This document shows, in pieces, positions 40,773-47,770 of a stretch of DNA of 48,891 nt (within the stretch, counting starts at the first letter, position 1; each line of letters begins with the position of its first letter). Position numbers and translations under genes: made by a program. This stretch comes from an uncultured Faecalibacterium sp. (GTDB lineage Bacteria > Bacillota > Clostridia > Oscillospirales > Ruminococcaceae), in the NCBI GenBank assembly GCA_900765105.1, contig CAAFQM010000050.1, positions 1 to 48,891 of the forward strand, in the 5' to 3' direction. The notes beneath the pieces were generated by a model that worked only from the letters and a program-made list of their open reading frames with translations, was not told the origin of the DNA and ran no database searches.

Positions 40773-41099
40773 ATGCCCGGTTTCAACATCCGTCCGCAGG
40801 ACATCCCGCTTCTGATCCGTGCGCTGCAATCGCTCGAAACTGTACCGGATACATGGTTCGGATCTGTAGACGACCCTTCTTTGATCTCTGAAATGAAGAA
40901 TGCTGCCCGCGCCCTTCCGGTCAAACTGCGGCTCAAGACTCTTCAGCTGTCAAGCCTCGATGTTCTGGCTCTGCAGCAGGCTTGCTGCTATCAGTGTTTA
41001 GAGTGCAAGCTTTCAAGGCAGGACTACAAACTGCTGGAAGACTACTCAAATCAGTTTGCTGCCCTTCTGGCTGCGGGCAATCTCGGTATGCTGCTGTAA
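40773..41099 (+). CDS. Small protein on opposite strand, lysogeny region
   Basis: 108 residues after GAAAGGAGGTATTTTCTT. Helical, with a Cys pair in QQACCYQCLECKL. Own promoter and two terminators in tandem after it. No family recognised. Its expression would oppose the early leftward operon, so a regulatory or accessory lysogenic gene is possible. Confidence 0.55.
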   Translation: MPGFNIRPQDIPLLIRALQSLETVPDTWFGSVDDPSLISEMKNAARALPVKLRLKTLQLSSLDVLALQQACCYQCLECKLSRQDYKLLEDYSNQFAALLAAGNLGMLL

Positions 41100-41140
41100 A
41101 GCTCCGGTTTCCTTCGCAGTTCACAAGCGCTTTTCTCTGT

Positions 41141-41202
41141 GCCCGCTTCATGCGGGCTTTTTCATTTTCCATGCCCGCTTCATGCGGGCTTTTTCATTTT
41201 CC
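41141..41202 (+). terminator. Two identical terminators in tandem
   Basis: GCCCGC-TTCAT-GCGGGC-TTTTT followed by CATTTTCC, repeated exactly at 41141 and 41173. Ends rightward transcription from 40773 before the immunity region. Confidence 0.85.
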
Positions 41203-41217
41203 ACCCTCTTCACCTCC

Positions 41218-41370
41218 TCATGCGCTCTTTTCCGGTGGGTTCTTGCGCAGCTGCTCCGCATCTGCCAGCCCCTTGGCATACCCAAGTGCCAGCGCCTGCA
41301 TTTTTTCCGGCAGCTTTGCCGCCGTGGTCAGCAATTCTACCATCCGTGTGGTCTCTTGACTTGACATCAT
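41218..41370 (-). CDS. First gene of the leftward early operon (small)
   Basis: 50 residues from ATG-ATG 41370 after GGGAGGTGTAAAAAG (MMSSQETTRMVELLTTAAKL). Directly under the strong TTGACA/TATTAT promoter controlled by the operators. In lambda terms it is in the cro position, but I see no helix-turn-helix. Acidic-helical; function unknown. Confidence 0.6.
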   Translation of the reverse strand: MMSSQETTRMVELLTTAAKLPEKMQALALGYAKGLADAEQLRKNPPEKSA

Positions 41371-41388
41371 CTTTTTACACCTCCCGTT

Positions 41389-41476
41389 CAGCAAGTTGCA
41401 TCTTGCTGTTAGCACTATAATAATTGCTATCAGCAATTTTGTCAAGTGATTTTCCTGTTTTTCTTGCCATTAGCAA
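41389..41476. promoter_or_regulatory. Phage immunity operators and divergent promoters
   Basis: Three 13-bp sites with the pattern TTGCyrTyAGCAA: 41403-41415 (TTGCTGTTAGCAC), 41424-41436 (TTGCTATCAGCAA) and 41464-41476 (TTGCCATTAGCAA), plus an AGCAAG/CTTGCT pair at 41389-41406. The leftward promoter is TTGACA (41440-41445), 17 bp, TATTAT (41417-41422), with the middle site lying within its spacer. The rightward promoter is TTGCCA (41464-41469), 17 bp, TATCAT (41487-41492), with the third site covering its -35, so the repressor should control both the lytic operon and itself. Confidence 0.8.
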
Positions 41477-41511
41477 GTTTTTGTGCTATCATTCATCCAG
41501 GAGGTGATTCT

Positions 41512-41919
41512 ATGAAAGACCGTTTAAAGCTTCTTCGCAAAACACTTGGCTTGAATCAGGTTGACTTTGGTGCGCGTGTTGGCATCGGCGGTACGGCTAT
41601 TTCCAAATTTGAAAATGGCACAAACGCTATTTCTGATTCTCTCGTGCTCCTGGTTTGCCGTGAGTTCAACGTCAACGAGAACTGGCTGCGCAATGGCAAC
41701 GGCGAAATGTTCTCCCGGCAGTCCACTGACCTGATCGAGCAGCTCACCCAGCAGTACAGCCTTGGTCTGTATGGGCAGCAGCTGCTTGCCACCTATCTGC
41801 AGCTTTCAGATGCAGACAAGCGCGCTGTGGAGCGTTTTGTATCGCAGCTTACCGCCAATGTCCAGCAGGCAGAGGATGCGCAAACCGTTCCTGAAAAGGA
41901 AAAACTTCTTGCCGAGTAG
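41512..41919 (+). CDS. CI-like phage repressor (XRE family)
   Basis: 135 residues after AGGAGGTGATTCT. Helix-turn-helix at about 14-40 (LNQVDFGARVGIGGTAISKF) and a helical C-terminal dimer region. It lacks the Ser/Lys self-cleaving peptidase domain of lambda CI, so induction must use another route. It diverges from the early operon and should bind the TTGC-AGCAA operators. Confidence 0.88.
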   Translation: MKDRLKLLRKTLGLNQVDFGARVGIGGTAISKFENGTNAISDSLVLLVCREFNVNENWLRNGNGEMFSRQSTDLIEQLTQQYSLGLYGQQLLATYLQLSDADKRAVERFVSQLTANVQQAEDAQTVPEKEKLLAE

Positions 41920-41955
41920 TCTTTTATCGTCAGTCGCTGCGGCACAGGTAAACAA

Positions 41956-41993
41956 AAAACGGCTCCTGTGCATCGCACAAGAGCCGTTTTTCT
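41956..41993 (+). terminator. Terminator after the repressor
   Basis: AAAAAACGGCTCCTGTGC, short loop, GCACAAGAGCCGTTTTT. Confidence 0.85.
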
Positions 41994-42101
41994 GTTGCGT
42001 AGGCAACAAAACAAATTTTCTGTTGAATTTTTGGGCATTTTGCCATTTTCCCATGTGGTTTCTTCCTCTATACTCAAGTAAAAAGTTTGGAGGAGATACC
42101 T

Positions 42102-43532
42102 TTGCTTTTGTACTATTTCATTGGTGGCTTTGTTGTCTTTTCCCTGATTGCTGGCTATCTATGGGGTAATAAAACCGGACATCAGCAAGAGCAACATTCA
42201 CGAGAAGCAACCGCTGTCAGTTTGGATGCTGAAATTGCTCAAAAGAAGCAATGGATTGAAAAGTTGACGGAATCCTACGAAACTTACAAAAAACTCGAAC
42301 AAGGTGCCGAAAAGAACCTAAACCTTGAAACCGAACGGCTTTTGAAAATCCGAGATCAGCAGCTTCTTGCTCGCCAAAAAGATTATTCTCAGAAGATTGC
42401 TTCATTAGATGACACAATTTCCAGAAAACAGCAGGAAATTGACCGTCTTAATGCAATGGCAGCTGATGCTCGTAATAATTTGGATGTCCACCGTCAGCAG
42501 GCATTAGCTTCTCGTATGGCTGATCTTGATTGTCAGGAACGCTTTCTTACTGAACGTGAAAGGCAACTAAAGGAAAATCAAGCCATGTTGGATTCCATTC
42601 TGCATGCAGGGCACTCCGATACGCCTTACTTTGCCAAACAATTTGCCGATTGCCTTTATTTGATGGATTTGAAAGCGGCTTCCGATTTGGCATGTAAAAC
42701 ACGTCCTGCATTTACTGCTGCTGAAAAAGTTCGTGAGATCTCCGCTCAAAAACGCACACTCCAAGAGCAGTGCAAACTCCTTGAGTATCAGATTTCCCTT
42801 TATGAAAGTGTGTTTCCTTGGCTTTCTGAGTTTAAAGAGATCAGTGCAGACGATCTGGCATCCGTTGCAAACATTGCTGCCACTCCGGAAAGCGAATATT
42901 CAACATTGAAAAATTGGCTTTCTCCACAGGAGTACCAGACACTTTCCGAAACAGACAGGCTTCAGCTTGCGCTTGATCGGTATGCTAGCCGAAAAAAAAG
43001 CAATTGGCAAATTGGCATCGAGTACGAACGTTATGTCGGTTACTGTTATGAGCAAAAAGGTTATAAGGTTCGCTATTTCGGAGCAACTGAAGGCCTCGAA
43101 GATATGGGGCGTGACCTGATCGTTTCAAAAGGCAAAAAGATTTTTGTCATTCAGTGTAAGCGTTGGGCTAGTGAAAAAACAATTCACGAAAAGCATATAT
43201 TTCAGCTTTATGGAACAACCATTTTGCAGGTAATGGAACATCCTGAATGTCAGGTTTCAGGAATATTTATAACCACAACTTCACTTTCTTCCCTTGCAAA
43301 ATCTTGTGCCAATTATCTTCATATTTCTGTCGTTGAAAAATTTCCTCTCAGGTCATATCCGCTTATCAAGTGCAACATTTCCAGAGATGGCGATAAAATT
43401 TACCATCTTCCGTTCGACCAACAATATGATCGTGTAATTATAAATCCATCTGACGGCGATTGTTATGTGTCCACCGTCCAAGAAGCCGAATCAAAAGGCT
43501 TTCGCCACGCTTGGAGATGGCATGGTTCTTAA
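42102..43532 (+). CDS. Membrane-anchored coiled-coil protein with Mrr-type nuclease domain
   Basis: 476 residues from TTG 42102, six bases after GGAGGAG. A membrane helix (about 3-22) is followed by a coiled coil to about 215, a linker, then an Mrr/PD-(D/E)xK restriction-type nuclease: GIEYERYVGYCYEQKGYKV, then MGRDLIV (D338) and VIQCKRW (Q351, K353). Base composition is far richer in A+T than the neighbouring phage genes, so it was acquired separately. Its own place between repressor and DUF4231 gene on the lysogenic side suggests expression in the lysogen, cutting incoming DNA at the membrane. Defence role inferred; nuclease motif seen. Confidence 0.75.
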   Translation: MLLYYFIGGFVVFSLIAGYLWGNKTGHQQEQHSREATAVSLDAEIAQKKQWIEKLTESYETYKKLEQGAEKNLNLETERLLKIRDQQLLARQKDYSQKIASLDDTISRKQQEIDRLNAMAADARNNLDVHRQQALASRMADLDCQERFLTERERQLKENQAMLDSILHAGHSDTPYFAKQFADCLYLMDLKAASDLACKTRPAFTAAEKVREISAQKRTLQEQCKLLEYQISLYESVFPWLSEFKEISADDLASVANIAATPESEYSTLKNWLSPQEYQTLSETDRLQLALDRYASRKKSNWQIGIEYERYVGYCYEQKGYKVRYFGATEGLEDMGRDLIVSKGKKIFVIQCKRWASEKTIHEKHIFQLYGTTILQVMEHPECQVSGIFITTTSLSSLAKSCANYLHISVVEKFPLRSYPLIKCNISRDGDKIYHLPFDQQYDRVIINPSDGDCYVSTVQEAESKGFRHAWRWHGS

Positions 43533-43768
43533 TTTTGAATTATTGCATCTACGGAATATCCTTCTAATCTCCAAAAGCCTTACAGCTTGATATCTTCGCG
43601 CTGGCGAATAAAGACAAGTCCCCTTCCGCTGTCCCCCGCCGAAGGCAAAACAAAAGCCCGCCGGGCGCGGCCGGCTACTATAAAAAAGATGCTGCGGCTG
43701 GCGTGGCTGCAAAAGAAGCATAAATAAAAAATCCCCGGCACAAATGTGCCGAGGAAGGAAGGATTATT
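43533..43768. other. Intergenic region of the accessory island
   Basis: No convincing gene. A 3' remnant-like stretch ending YYKKDAAAGVAAKEA and stop lies near 43660-43724. CCCCGGCAC-AAAT-GTGCCGAGG (43731-43756) is a hairpin that ends next to the ribosome site of the following gene and could hide it. Confidence 0.4.
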
Positions 43769-44290
43769 ATGGTTTCTTTTTTTAGGCGTAAGCCTCCCGA
43801 AGAGCCTTATTCTCCACCCGAGGTCGTACCTGGCGATATCAACAGCTACATCAAGAACCGTCTGGATGATCAGATCACCTGGTACGATAAAAAGGCTCAA
43901 CAGGCCCAGCGCACCTATAAACGGATGCAGTTTACTGAGTTGATCGTTGCTGCAGCCATTCCGCTGCTTGCCAATTATACAGTCAGCTGCCCTGCCATCG
44001 CTTTTGTTGTCGGTCTGCTTGGCGGTATCATTACCGTTATTGAAGGCACAGAGCGTCTTGGCCGCTATCACGAGAACTGGATCGAATACCGCTCTGCCTG
44101 TGAAATGCTGAAGCACGAGAAGAATCTCTATCTCATGGACGCATATCCGTATGGCACCGACGAAACCAAAGAGCAGCTCTTCGTCCATAACATTGAAAAT
44201 CTGCTTTCCTCTGAAGGTAACAAATGGAAAGCCTCCAATATCAAGGCCGCTTCTCCCAAAGAGAAAACTCACTCTGAGACCGGTTCATAA
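43769..44290 (+). CDS. DUF4231 / SLATT-type two-TM protein
   Basis: 173 residues after GGAAGGAAGGATTATT. The order is DQITWYDKKAQQAQRTYKRM helix, two membrane segments (about 52-70 and 74-93), then the family block RYHENWIEYRSACEMLKHEK. DUF4231 belongs to the SLATT group, 2-TM proteins linked to nucleotide-signal defence systems where they are proposed to open pores. The next rightward gene is a ThsB-like TIR protein, so the two may form signal producer and membrane effector. Family identity is strong; pairing is inference. Confidence 0.8.
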   Translation: MVSFFRRKPPEEPYSPPEVVPGDINSYIKNRLDDQITWYDKKAQQAQRTYKRMQFTELIVAAAIPLLANYTVSCPAIAFVVGLLGGIITVIEGTERLGRYHENWIEYRSACEMLKHEKNLYLMDAYPYGTDETKEQLFVHNIENLLSSEGNKWKASNIKAASPKEKTHSETGS

Positions 44291-44454
44291 GTTTTTTCAA
44301 AGATATCCGGCTTACAGGGATATTTTTCCCCGTTCACGCCGGTGATGATCCAGTCTCCCGGCGAAGCATGCATAATGCCTTCCAGCGTTTCAATGTACAT
44401 GTCCTTGTCCGTCTGATATGCATCAACAATCACTCTTTTTTTCTGGAATTTCAT
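44269..44454 (-). CDS. Small PGDW-motif phage protein, antisense between SLATT and TIR genes
   Basis: 61 residues from ATG 44454 after GGAGGACAGT. SPGDWIITGVNGEKYPCKPD followed by IFEKTYE is a pattern I recall from many phage genomes, without known function. Its 3' end overlaps the DUF4231 gene by 22 bases on the other strand, so it separates the pair. Confidence 0.7.
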   Translation of the reverse strand: MKFQKKRVIVDAYQTDKDMYIETLEGIMHASPGDWIITGVNGEKYPCKPDIFEKTYEPVSE

Positions 44455-44488
44455 ACTGTCCTCCAATAGTTCAGAAAGGATGTTTAAA

Positions 44489-44908
44489 ATGCCCGCTTTA
44501 TATGATTATCGTATTTTTATCAGCCACGCATGGAAGTATGGCGAAGACTATGATCGACTGGTTTCCATGCTGGATCATTCTCCGTGGTTTTCATTTTATA
44601 ACTACTCAGCTCCACAGGAAAAACCGCTTGCATTATCTTCCAGCAACGCCACCGATGCCGAAATCGGGCAGGCCATCACAGCCAAAATCAAAAACGCACA
44701 GGTCGTTCTTGTAATCGGCGGCATGTATGAGTTCTACCATAAATGGATGAAATACGAAGTAGACGAAGCTATGCGCATGGGCAAGCCCATCATTGCTATT
44801 ATGCCCTGGGGCCAGTCATATATGCCGGTTGAGCTGCAAGCAAAAGCAACTCAGATCGTTGGCTGGAACTCCACATCCATCGTGAAAGCTATCCGCGATT
44901 TAGCCTGA
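44489..44908 (+). CDS. ThsB-like TIR-domain protein (DUF1863 / MTH538 type)
   Basis: 139 residues; ATG 44489 is preferred to 44480 because AGAAAGG directly touches the earlier one. The whole protein is a TIR-like fold: YDYRIFISHAWKYGEDYDRL at the start, VVLVIGGMYEF strand, WMKYEVDEAMRMGKPIIAIM with the conserved Glu, and WNSTSIVKAIRDL at the end. ThsB proteins of Thoeris sense infection and make a cyclic ADP-ribose signal from NAD. No ThsA (SIR2-SLOG or macro-TM) gene is present; the membrane protein upstream may take its place. Confidence 0.82.
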   Translation: MPALYDYRIFISHAWKYGEDYDRLVSMLDHSPWFSFYNYSAPQEKPLALSSSNATDAEIGQAITAKIKNAQVVLVIGGMYEFYHKWMKYEVDEAMRMGKPIIAIMPWGQSYMPVELQAKATQIVGWNSTSIVKAIRDLA

Positions 44909-44985
44909 CTTATTTTATCATTTTTATCCAGCCTATGCAAGCCGCTCCATTCAAACGATTTAACGTAAATTTTATTTTTGTTATG

Positions 44986-45014
44986 TTGACATTGTGCGCA
45001 AATTGCAATACAAT
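44986..45014 (+). promoter_or_regulatory. Promoter of the toxin-antitoxin operon
   Basis: Perfect TTGACA (44986-44991), 17 bp, TACAAT (45009-45014). TTGTGCGCAA in the spacer and TTGCAATACAA over the -10 are imperfect inverted sites where the antitoxin could bind. Confidence 0.75.
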
Positions 45015-45035
45015 GGACATAAGGAAGGTGATACT

Positions 45036-45314
45036 ATGGCAAATACCGCAAACATCAACATCCGTATGGATGCAAACCTCAAAAAGCAGTTCGAGGCATT
45101 CTGTGCCGATATGGGCATGACTATGACCACCGCTGTCAACATCTTTGCCCGCAAGGCTGTGCGGGAGAACCGCATTCCCTTCGAGATCAGCGGCGATACG
45201 CCCAACGCCGAAACGCAGGAAGCGATCCGCGAAGTCAAGCAGATGAAAGCCAACCCGACCATGGGCAAGACCTACACGGATGTAGATGAGATGATGAAGG
45301 AGCTGCTGGCATGA
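45036..45314 (+). CDS. dinJ: RelB/DinJ-family antitoxin
   Basis: 92 residues after GGAAGGTGATACT. N-terminal ribbon-helix-helix (ANINIRMDANLKKQFEAFCA, GMTMTTAVNIFARKAV) for DNA binding and self-repression, and a flexible C-terminus that should wrap the toxin. Stop overlaps the toxin start by 4 bases (ATGA). Confidence 0.88.
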   Translation: MANTANINIRMDANLKKQFEAFCADMGMTMTTAVNIFARKAVRENRIPFEISGDTPNAETQEAIREVKQMKANPTMGKTYTDVDEMMKELLA

Positions 45315-45586
45315 TGTACGCCGTTCGCCCTTCGACGCGATTCCAGAAAGACTTAAAGCGCATCCAGAAGCGCGGCTATGATCTGTCACTGCTGACCAAC
45401 GTGATCAAAAAGCTTGCTGCAGGTGAAGAGCTGCCGCCTAAGAATCGCGACCATCAGCTCGTCGGTGATTACGGCGGCTGCCGGGAATGTCATATCGCGC
45501 CGGACTGGCTTTTGGTTTACGAGATCGACGGCACAGAGCTGATCCTGTATCTCACCCGCACCGGCACGCACAGCGATCTGTTTTGA
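45311..45586 (+). CDS. yafQ: YafQ-family mRNA interferase toxin
   Basis: 91 residues. Catalytic elements of YafQ are all present: DHQL, CHIAPDWLLVYEI and the end GTHSDLF. It cleaves mRNA on the ribosome and is held by the antitoxin encoded just upstream. In a prophage it may stabilise the element or act in abortive infection. Confidence 0.9.
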   Translation: MMYAVRPSTRFQKDLKRIQKRGYDLSLLTNVIKKLAAGEELPPKNRDHQLVGDYGGCRECHIAPDWLLVYEIDGTELILYLTRTGTHSDLF

Positions 45587-45599
45587 TGACCAAATCCAT

Positions 45600-45625
45600 G
45601 AGCGCCCCGCCGGGCGCTCTTTTTG
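45600..45625 (+). terminator. Terminator of the toxin-antitoxin operon
   Basis: GAGCGCCC-CGCC-GGGCGCTC followed by TTTTT. Another hairpin (AACCCC/GGGGTT, 45634-45665) follows. Confidence 0.85.
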
Positions 45626-45710
45626 CAAACAGAAAACCCCCTCAGCTGTATGCAGCCAAGGGGTTCTCCGCTCTGTTCGTTTGCCCAAAAGAAAAGTAGG
45701 AGGTTCTCTC

Positions 45711-45851
45711 ATGGAATGCCTTGCAAGTCCCGTTGCGTCTCTGCTTTTCTATTGTAGCGCTCTTTTGGACTGTACGCAACATGGAAAAATAAAAGCGCCC
45801 GGCAGCTGGTACGATCAGCCGTCGGGCATGGATGAATGCTTCGCAGAATGA
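45711..45851 (+). CDS. Small ORF before the recombinase
   Basis: 46 residues (MECLASPVASLLFYCSALLD) after GTAGGAGGTTCTCTC, ending at TGA 45849-45851. Hydrophobic start with two Cys. The strong ribosome site supports translation, but no family is recognised; it may be a leader peptide or excision-related protein. Confidence 0.4.
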   Translation: MECLASPVASLLFYCSALLDCTQHGKIKAPGSWYDQPSGMDECFAE

Positions 45852-45925
45852 AAGGAAATCAATCTTGCGCCTGCCCCATGAGTGTACCACACTTTTGGCA
45901 GGTACGCAATCATGGGAGGATTGCT

Positions 45926-47566
45926 ATGCCCCGCACATCACGCAAAGCCAAAACATCGCCTTCTGCCGCTATGCGGCTCGTGGCCTACTATCGCTATTCC
46001 GGCGGCTCCCGCCAGACAGAGCAGAGCATCGAGGGTCAGCGCCACGATTGCGAAGCCTATGCCCGCGCTCACGGCATGACCATCGCAAAGGAGTACATCG
46101 ACCGGCACATCTCCGGCAAGACAGATGACCGCCCTGCCTTCCAGCAGATGATCTCCGACAGCGACCGGCACCTTTTCGATGCTGTCATCTGCTGGAAAAC
46201 CGACCGCCTCGCCCGCAATCGCTACGACAGCGCCATCTACAAAAACCGCCTGCGCAAAAACGGGGTCAAGATCCTATATGCCGCCGAGACCATCGTAGAT
46301 GGCCCCGAGGGCATTATTCTGGAAGGCCTGATGGAGTCCCTCGCAGAATACTATAGTGCCGAGCTGTCCCAGAAGCTTCGCCGCGGCCAGCGCGAAAGTG
46401 CTATGAAGTGCATCGCCCTGGGCGGCAACCGCTCCTTCGGCTATGACATCGGCGCAGATAAGCATTACTGCATCAATGAGCAGCAGGCTCCCGCTGTCCG
46501 CTATATCTTCGAGCAGTACGCCGCCGGGCACACCGCCGCTGAGATCGTGGCTCACCTCAACGCCAGCGGGATACGCACTTCCCGCGGTCACGAGTTCAAT
46601 AAAAATTCTATCCTGCGCATTATCACCAATGAGATGTATCTCGGTGTTTATAAGTATTCCGATATCCGCATTGAAGGTGGTGTTCCCGCCATGATCGACC
46701 GTGATCTGTTCGACCGCTGCCAGAAGCAGCTTGCCTATAACCGCGCCCGCGGCGGCTGTGCCAGCCGGGATCAGCGCGCCGACTATCTGCTGTCCGGCAA
46801 GCTTTTCTGCGGCCTGTGCTCCCGCCCGATGAAGGGCGTCAGCGGCACCAGCCACACTGGTGACAAGCACTACTACTACGTCTGCCCCGGCCGCACCGAC
46901 AAAAAAGGCTGCACAAAATCCTATGTCGAGAAGGATGCACTGGAGTCTGCCATCGTCCGCGCCACAGCGCAGTATGTCCTTGCGCCAGAAATTTTGAATC
47001 GGATCATTGACCAGATCCAGACCTTGCAGGCTCAGCGTGAAAAGCCAAAGCCCAACTCCGAAAAGCAGGCATTGAAAGCGCAGCTCGCCGATGTCCGCGC
47101 AAAGCAAGAGCATCTTCTTGACGCGCTGGAATCCGGTGGAAGCGTCCGCCTTGTTGCTCGCCTGCAGCAGCTGGATCAGCAGGAAGCTGAGCTCAACGCC
47201 CGCATCGAGGCCATTCAAGATCCTGTTGCACCGCGTACTTTCACCCGTGATGAGCTGGAGTTCATGCTGTCCCAGTTCCGGCGCGCCGATGATGAGCAGA
47301 CCACCGCCTACCGCCGTCGGCTGCTCGAGACTTTCGTCTCCTCGGTCGTCCTTGCAGAAGATGGAGCCACCGTTTGCTTCAACCTTAGCGCTTCCGATGC
47401 CGCCGATGCTGACCGAATTTCTGTTCCATTCTCCGCCTCCTCAAAAAACAAAAATCCTGCAGAATCTGGCGAAAATTCGTCAAACTCTGCAGGTTCTACC
47501 GCGTTGCGGTTGGTGGAGGCGATGGGAGTCGAACCATCATTTATGATTTCACGAGCAATACGATAG
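45926..47566 (+). CDS. Large serine recombinase (phage integrase)
   Basis: 546 residues from ATG 45926 after GGGAGGATTGCT. Resolvase domain with the nucleophile in YYRYSGGS (S25) and TDRLARNRYD; recombinase domain with GYDIGADKHYCINEQ and NEMYLGVYKYS; zinc ribbon (CGLCSRPMK to YYYVCPGRTDKKGC); then the coiled coil used for att-site choice (about 375-430). It integrates and, with a helper, excises the phage. The last ~20 residues (LVEAMGVEPS) are encoded by the tRNA/tmRNA-like attachment remnant, so the gene end is made by the integration junction. Nearest the right end, as usual. Confidence 0.93.
   Translation: MPRTSRKAKTSPSAAMRLVAYYRYSGGSRQTEQSIEGQRHDCEAYARAHGMTIAKEYIDRHISGKTDDRPAFQQMISDSDRHLFDAVICWKTDRLARNRYDSAIYKNRLRKNGVKILYAAETIVDGPEGIILEGLMESLAEYYSAELSQKLRRGQRESAMKCIALGGNRSFGYDIGADKHYCINEQQAPAVRYIFEQYAAGHTAAEIVAHLNASGIRTSRGHEFNKNSILRIITNEMYLGVYKYSDIRIEGGVPAMIDRDLFDRCQKQLAYNRARGGCASRDQRADYLLSGKLFCGLCSRPMKGVSGTSHTGDKHYYYVCPGRTDKKGCTKSYVEKDALESAIVRATAQYVLAPEILNRIIDQIQTLQAQREKPKPNSEKQALKAQLADVRAKQEHLLDALESGGSVRLVARLQQLDQQEAELNARIEAIQDPVAPRTFTRDELEFMLSQFRRADDEQTTAYRRRLLETFVSSVVLAEDGATVCFNLSASDAADADRISVPFSASSKNKNPAESGENSSNSAGSTALRLVEAMGVEPSFMISRAIR
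47511..47535 (-). other. Candidate right attachment site: tRNA/tmRNA 3'-end-like segment
   Basis: On the minus strand GGTTCGACTCCCATCGCC then TCCACCA. TTCGACT is a T-loop, and the CCA end with a 7-base acceptor strand looks like the 3' end of tmRNA or a tRNA. The 5' partner of the T-stem does not pair, so this is only the end fragment. Shares AGTCGAACC with 8148-8156. Confidence 0.5.
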
Positions 47567-47683
47567 CGAAAAAACCTTAAAACTACGGCAATTTTCTTTT
47601 GACTAATATCATTTTATAAATCAACACTCATTCGTAAGATGTAAAAGTGCGTGAGTAAGTGCGTGAGTGCCTTGCAAGCAAAA

Positions 47684-47717
47684 CAGCCCCGAGGAACCGT
47701 CAGGCTCCCCGGGGCTG
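47684..47717 (-). terminator. Terminator of prophage 2 late operon
   Basis: CAGCCCCG pairs with CGGGGCTG; identical over 34 bases with 8235-8268. Confidence 0.8.
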
Positions 47718-47770
47718 GTGCTATACTATGACTTTGTTGGCGTTAACATTTTCGTGATGCCGCGAAAACG

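Larger units (their letters stand above)
8148..47535. mobile_element. Prophage 1: temperate phage with podovirus-like gene content, ~39.4 kb
   Basis: The modules are complete: lysis (8.3-9.9 kb), tail fibre and ejection proteins (10-25 kb), head and packaging (25-34.5 kb), late regulator, early genes with a HUH Rep (35-41.4 kb), an immunity switch, an accessory island and a serine recombinase (45.9-47.6 kb). There is no tail tube, sheath or tape measure gene. Instead there are a P22/T7-type portal, a propeller-like tail hub and T7-like internal proteins, so the virion should have a short tail. Ends are placed at the shared AGTCGAACC cores and are uncertain by some tens of bases. One possible start-codon defect (terL) and one truncated early gene are noted; otherwise it looks functional. 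Confidence 0.85.

Noticed and set aside
43590..43724. Gene ending in YYKKDAAAGVAAKEA
   Set aside because: No start, and the upstream frame is unlike protein; at most a remnant.
47511..47560. Complete tRNA or tmRNA gene
   Set aside because: Only the 3' end is present; the T-stem 5' strand does not pair and no anticodon or acceptor 5' strand is seen.
45718..47680. TGCCTTGCAAG at 45717 and 47669 as att cores flanking the recombinase
   Set aside because: It would place only the recombinase between the sites and leave the phage outside; probably chance.
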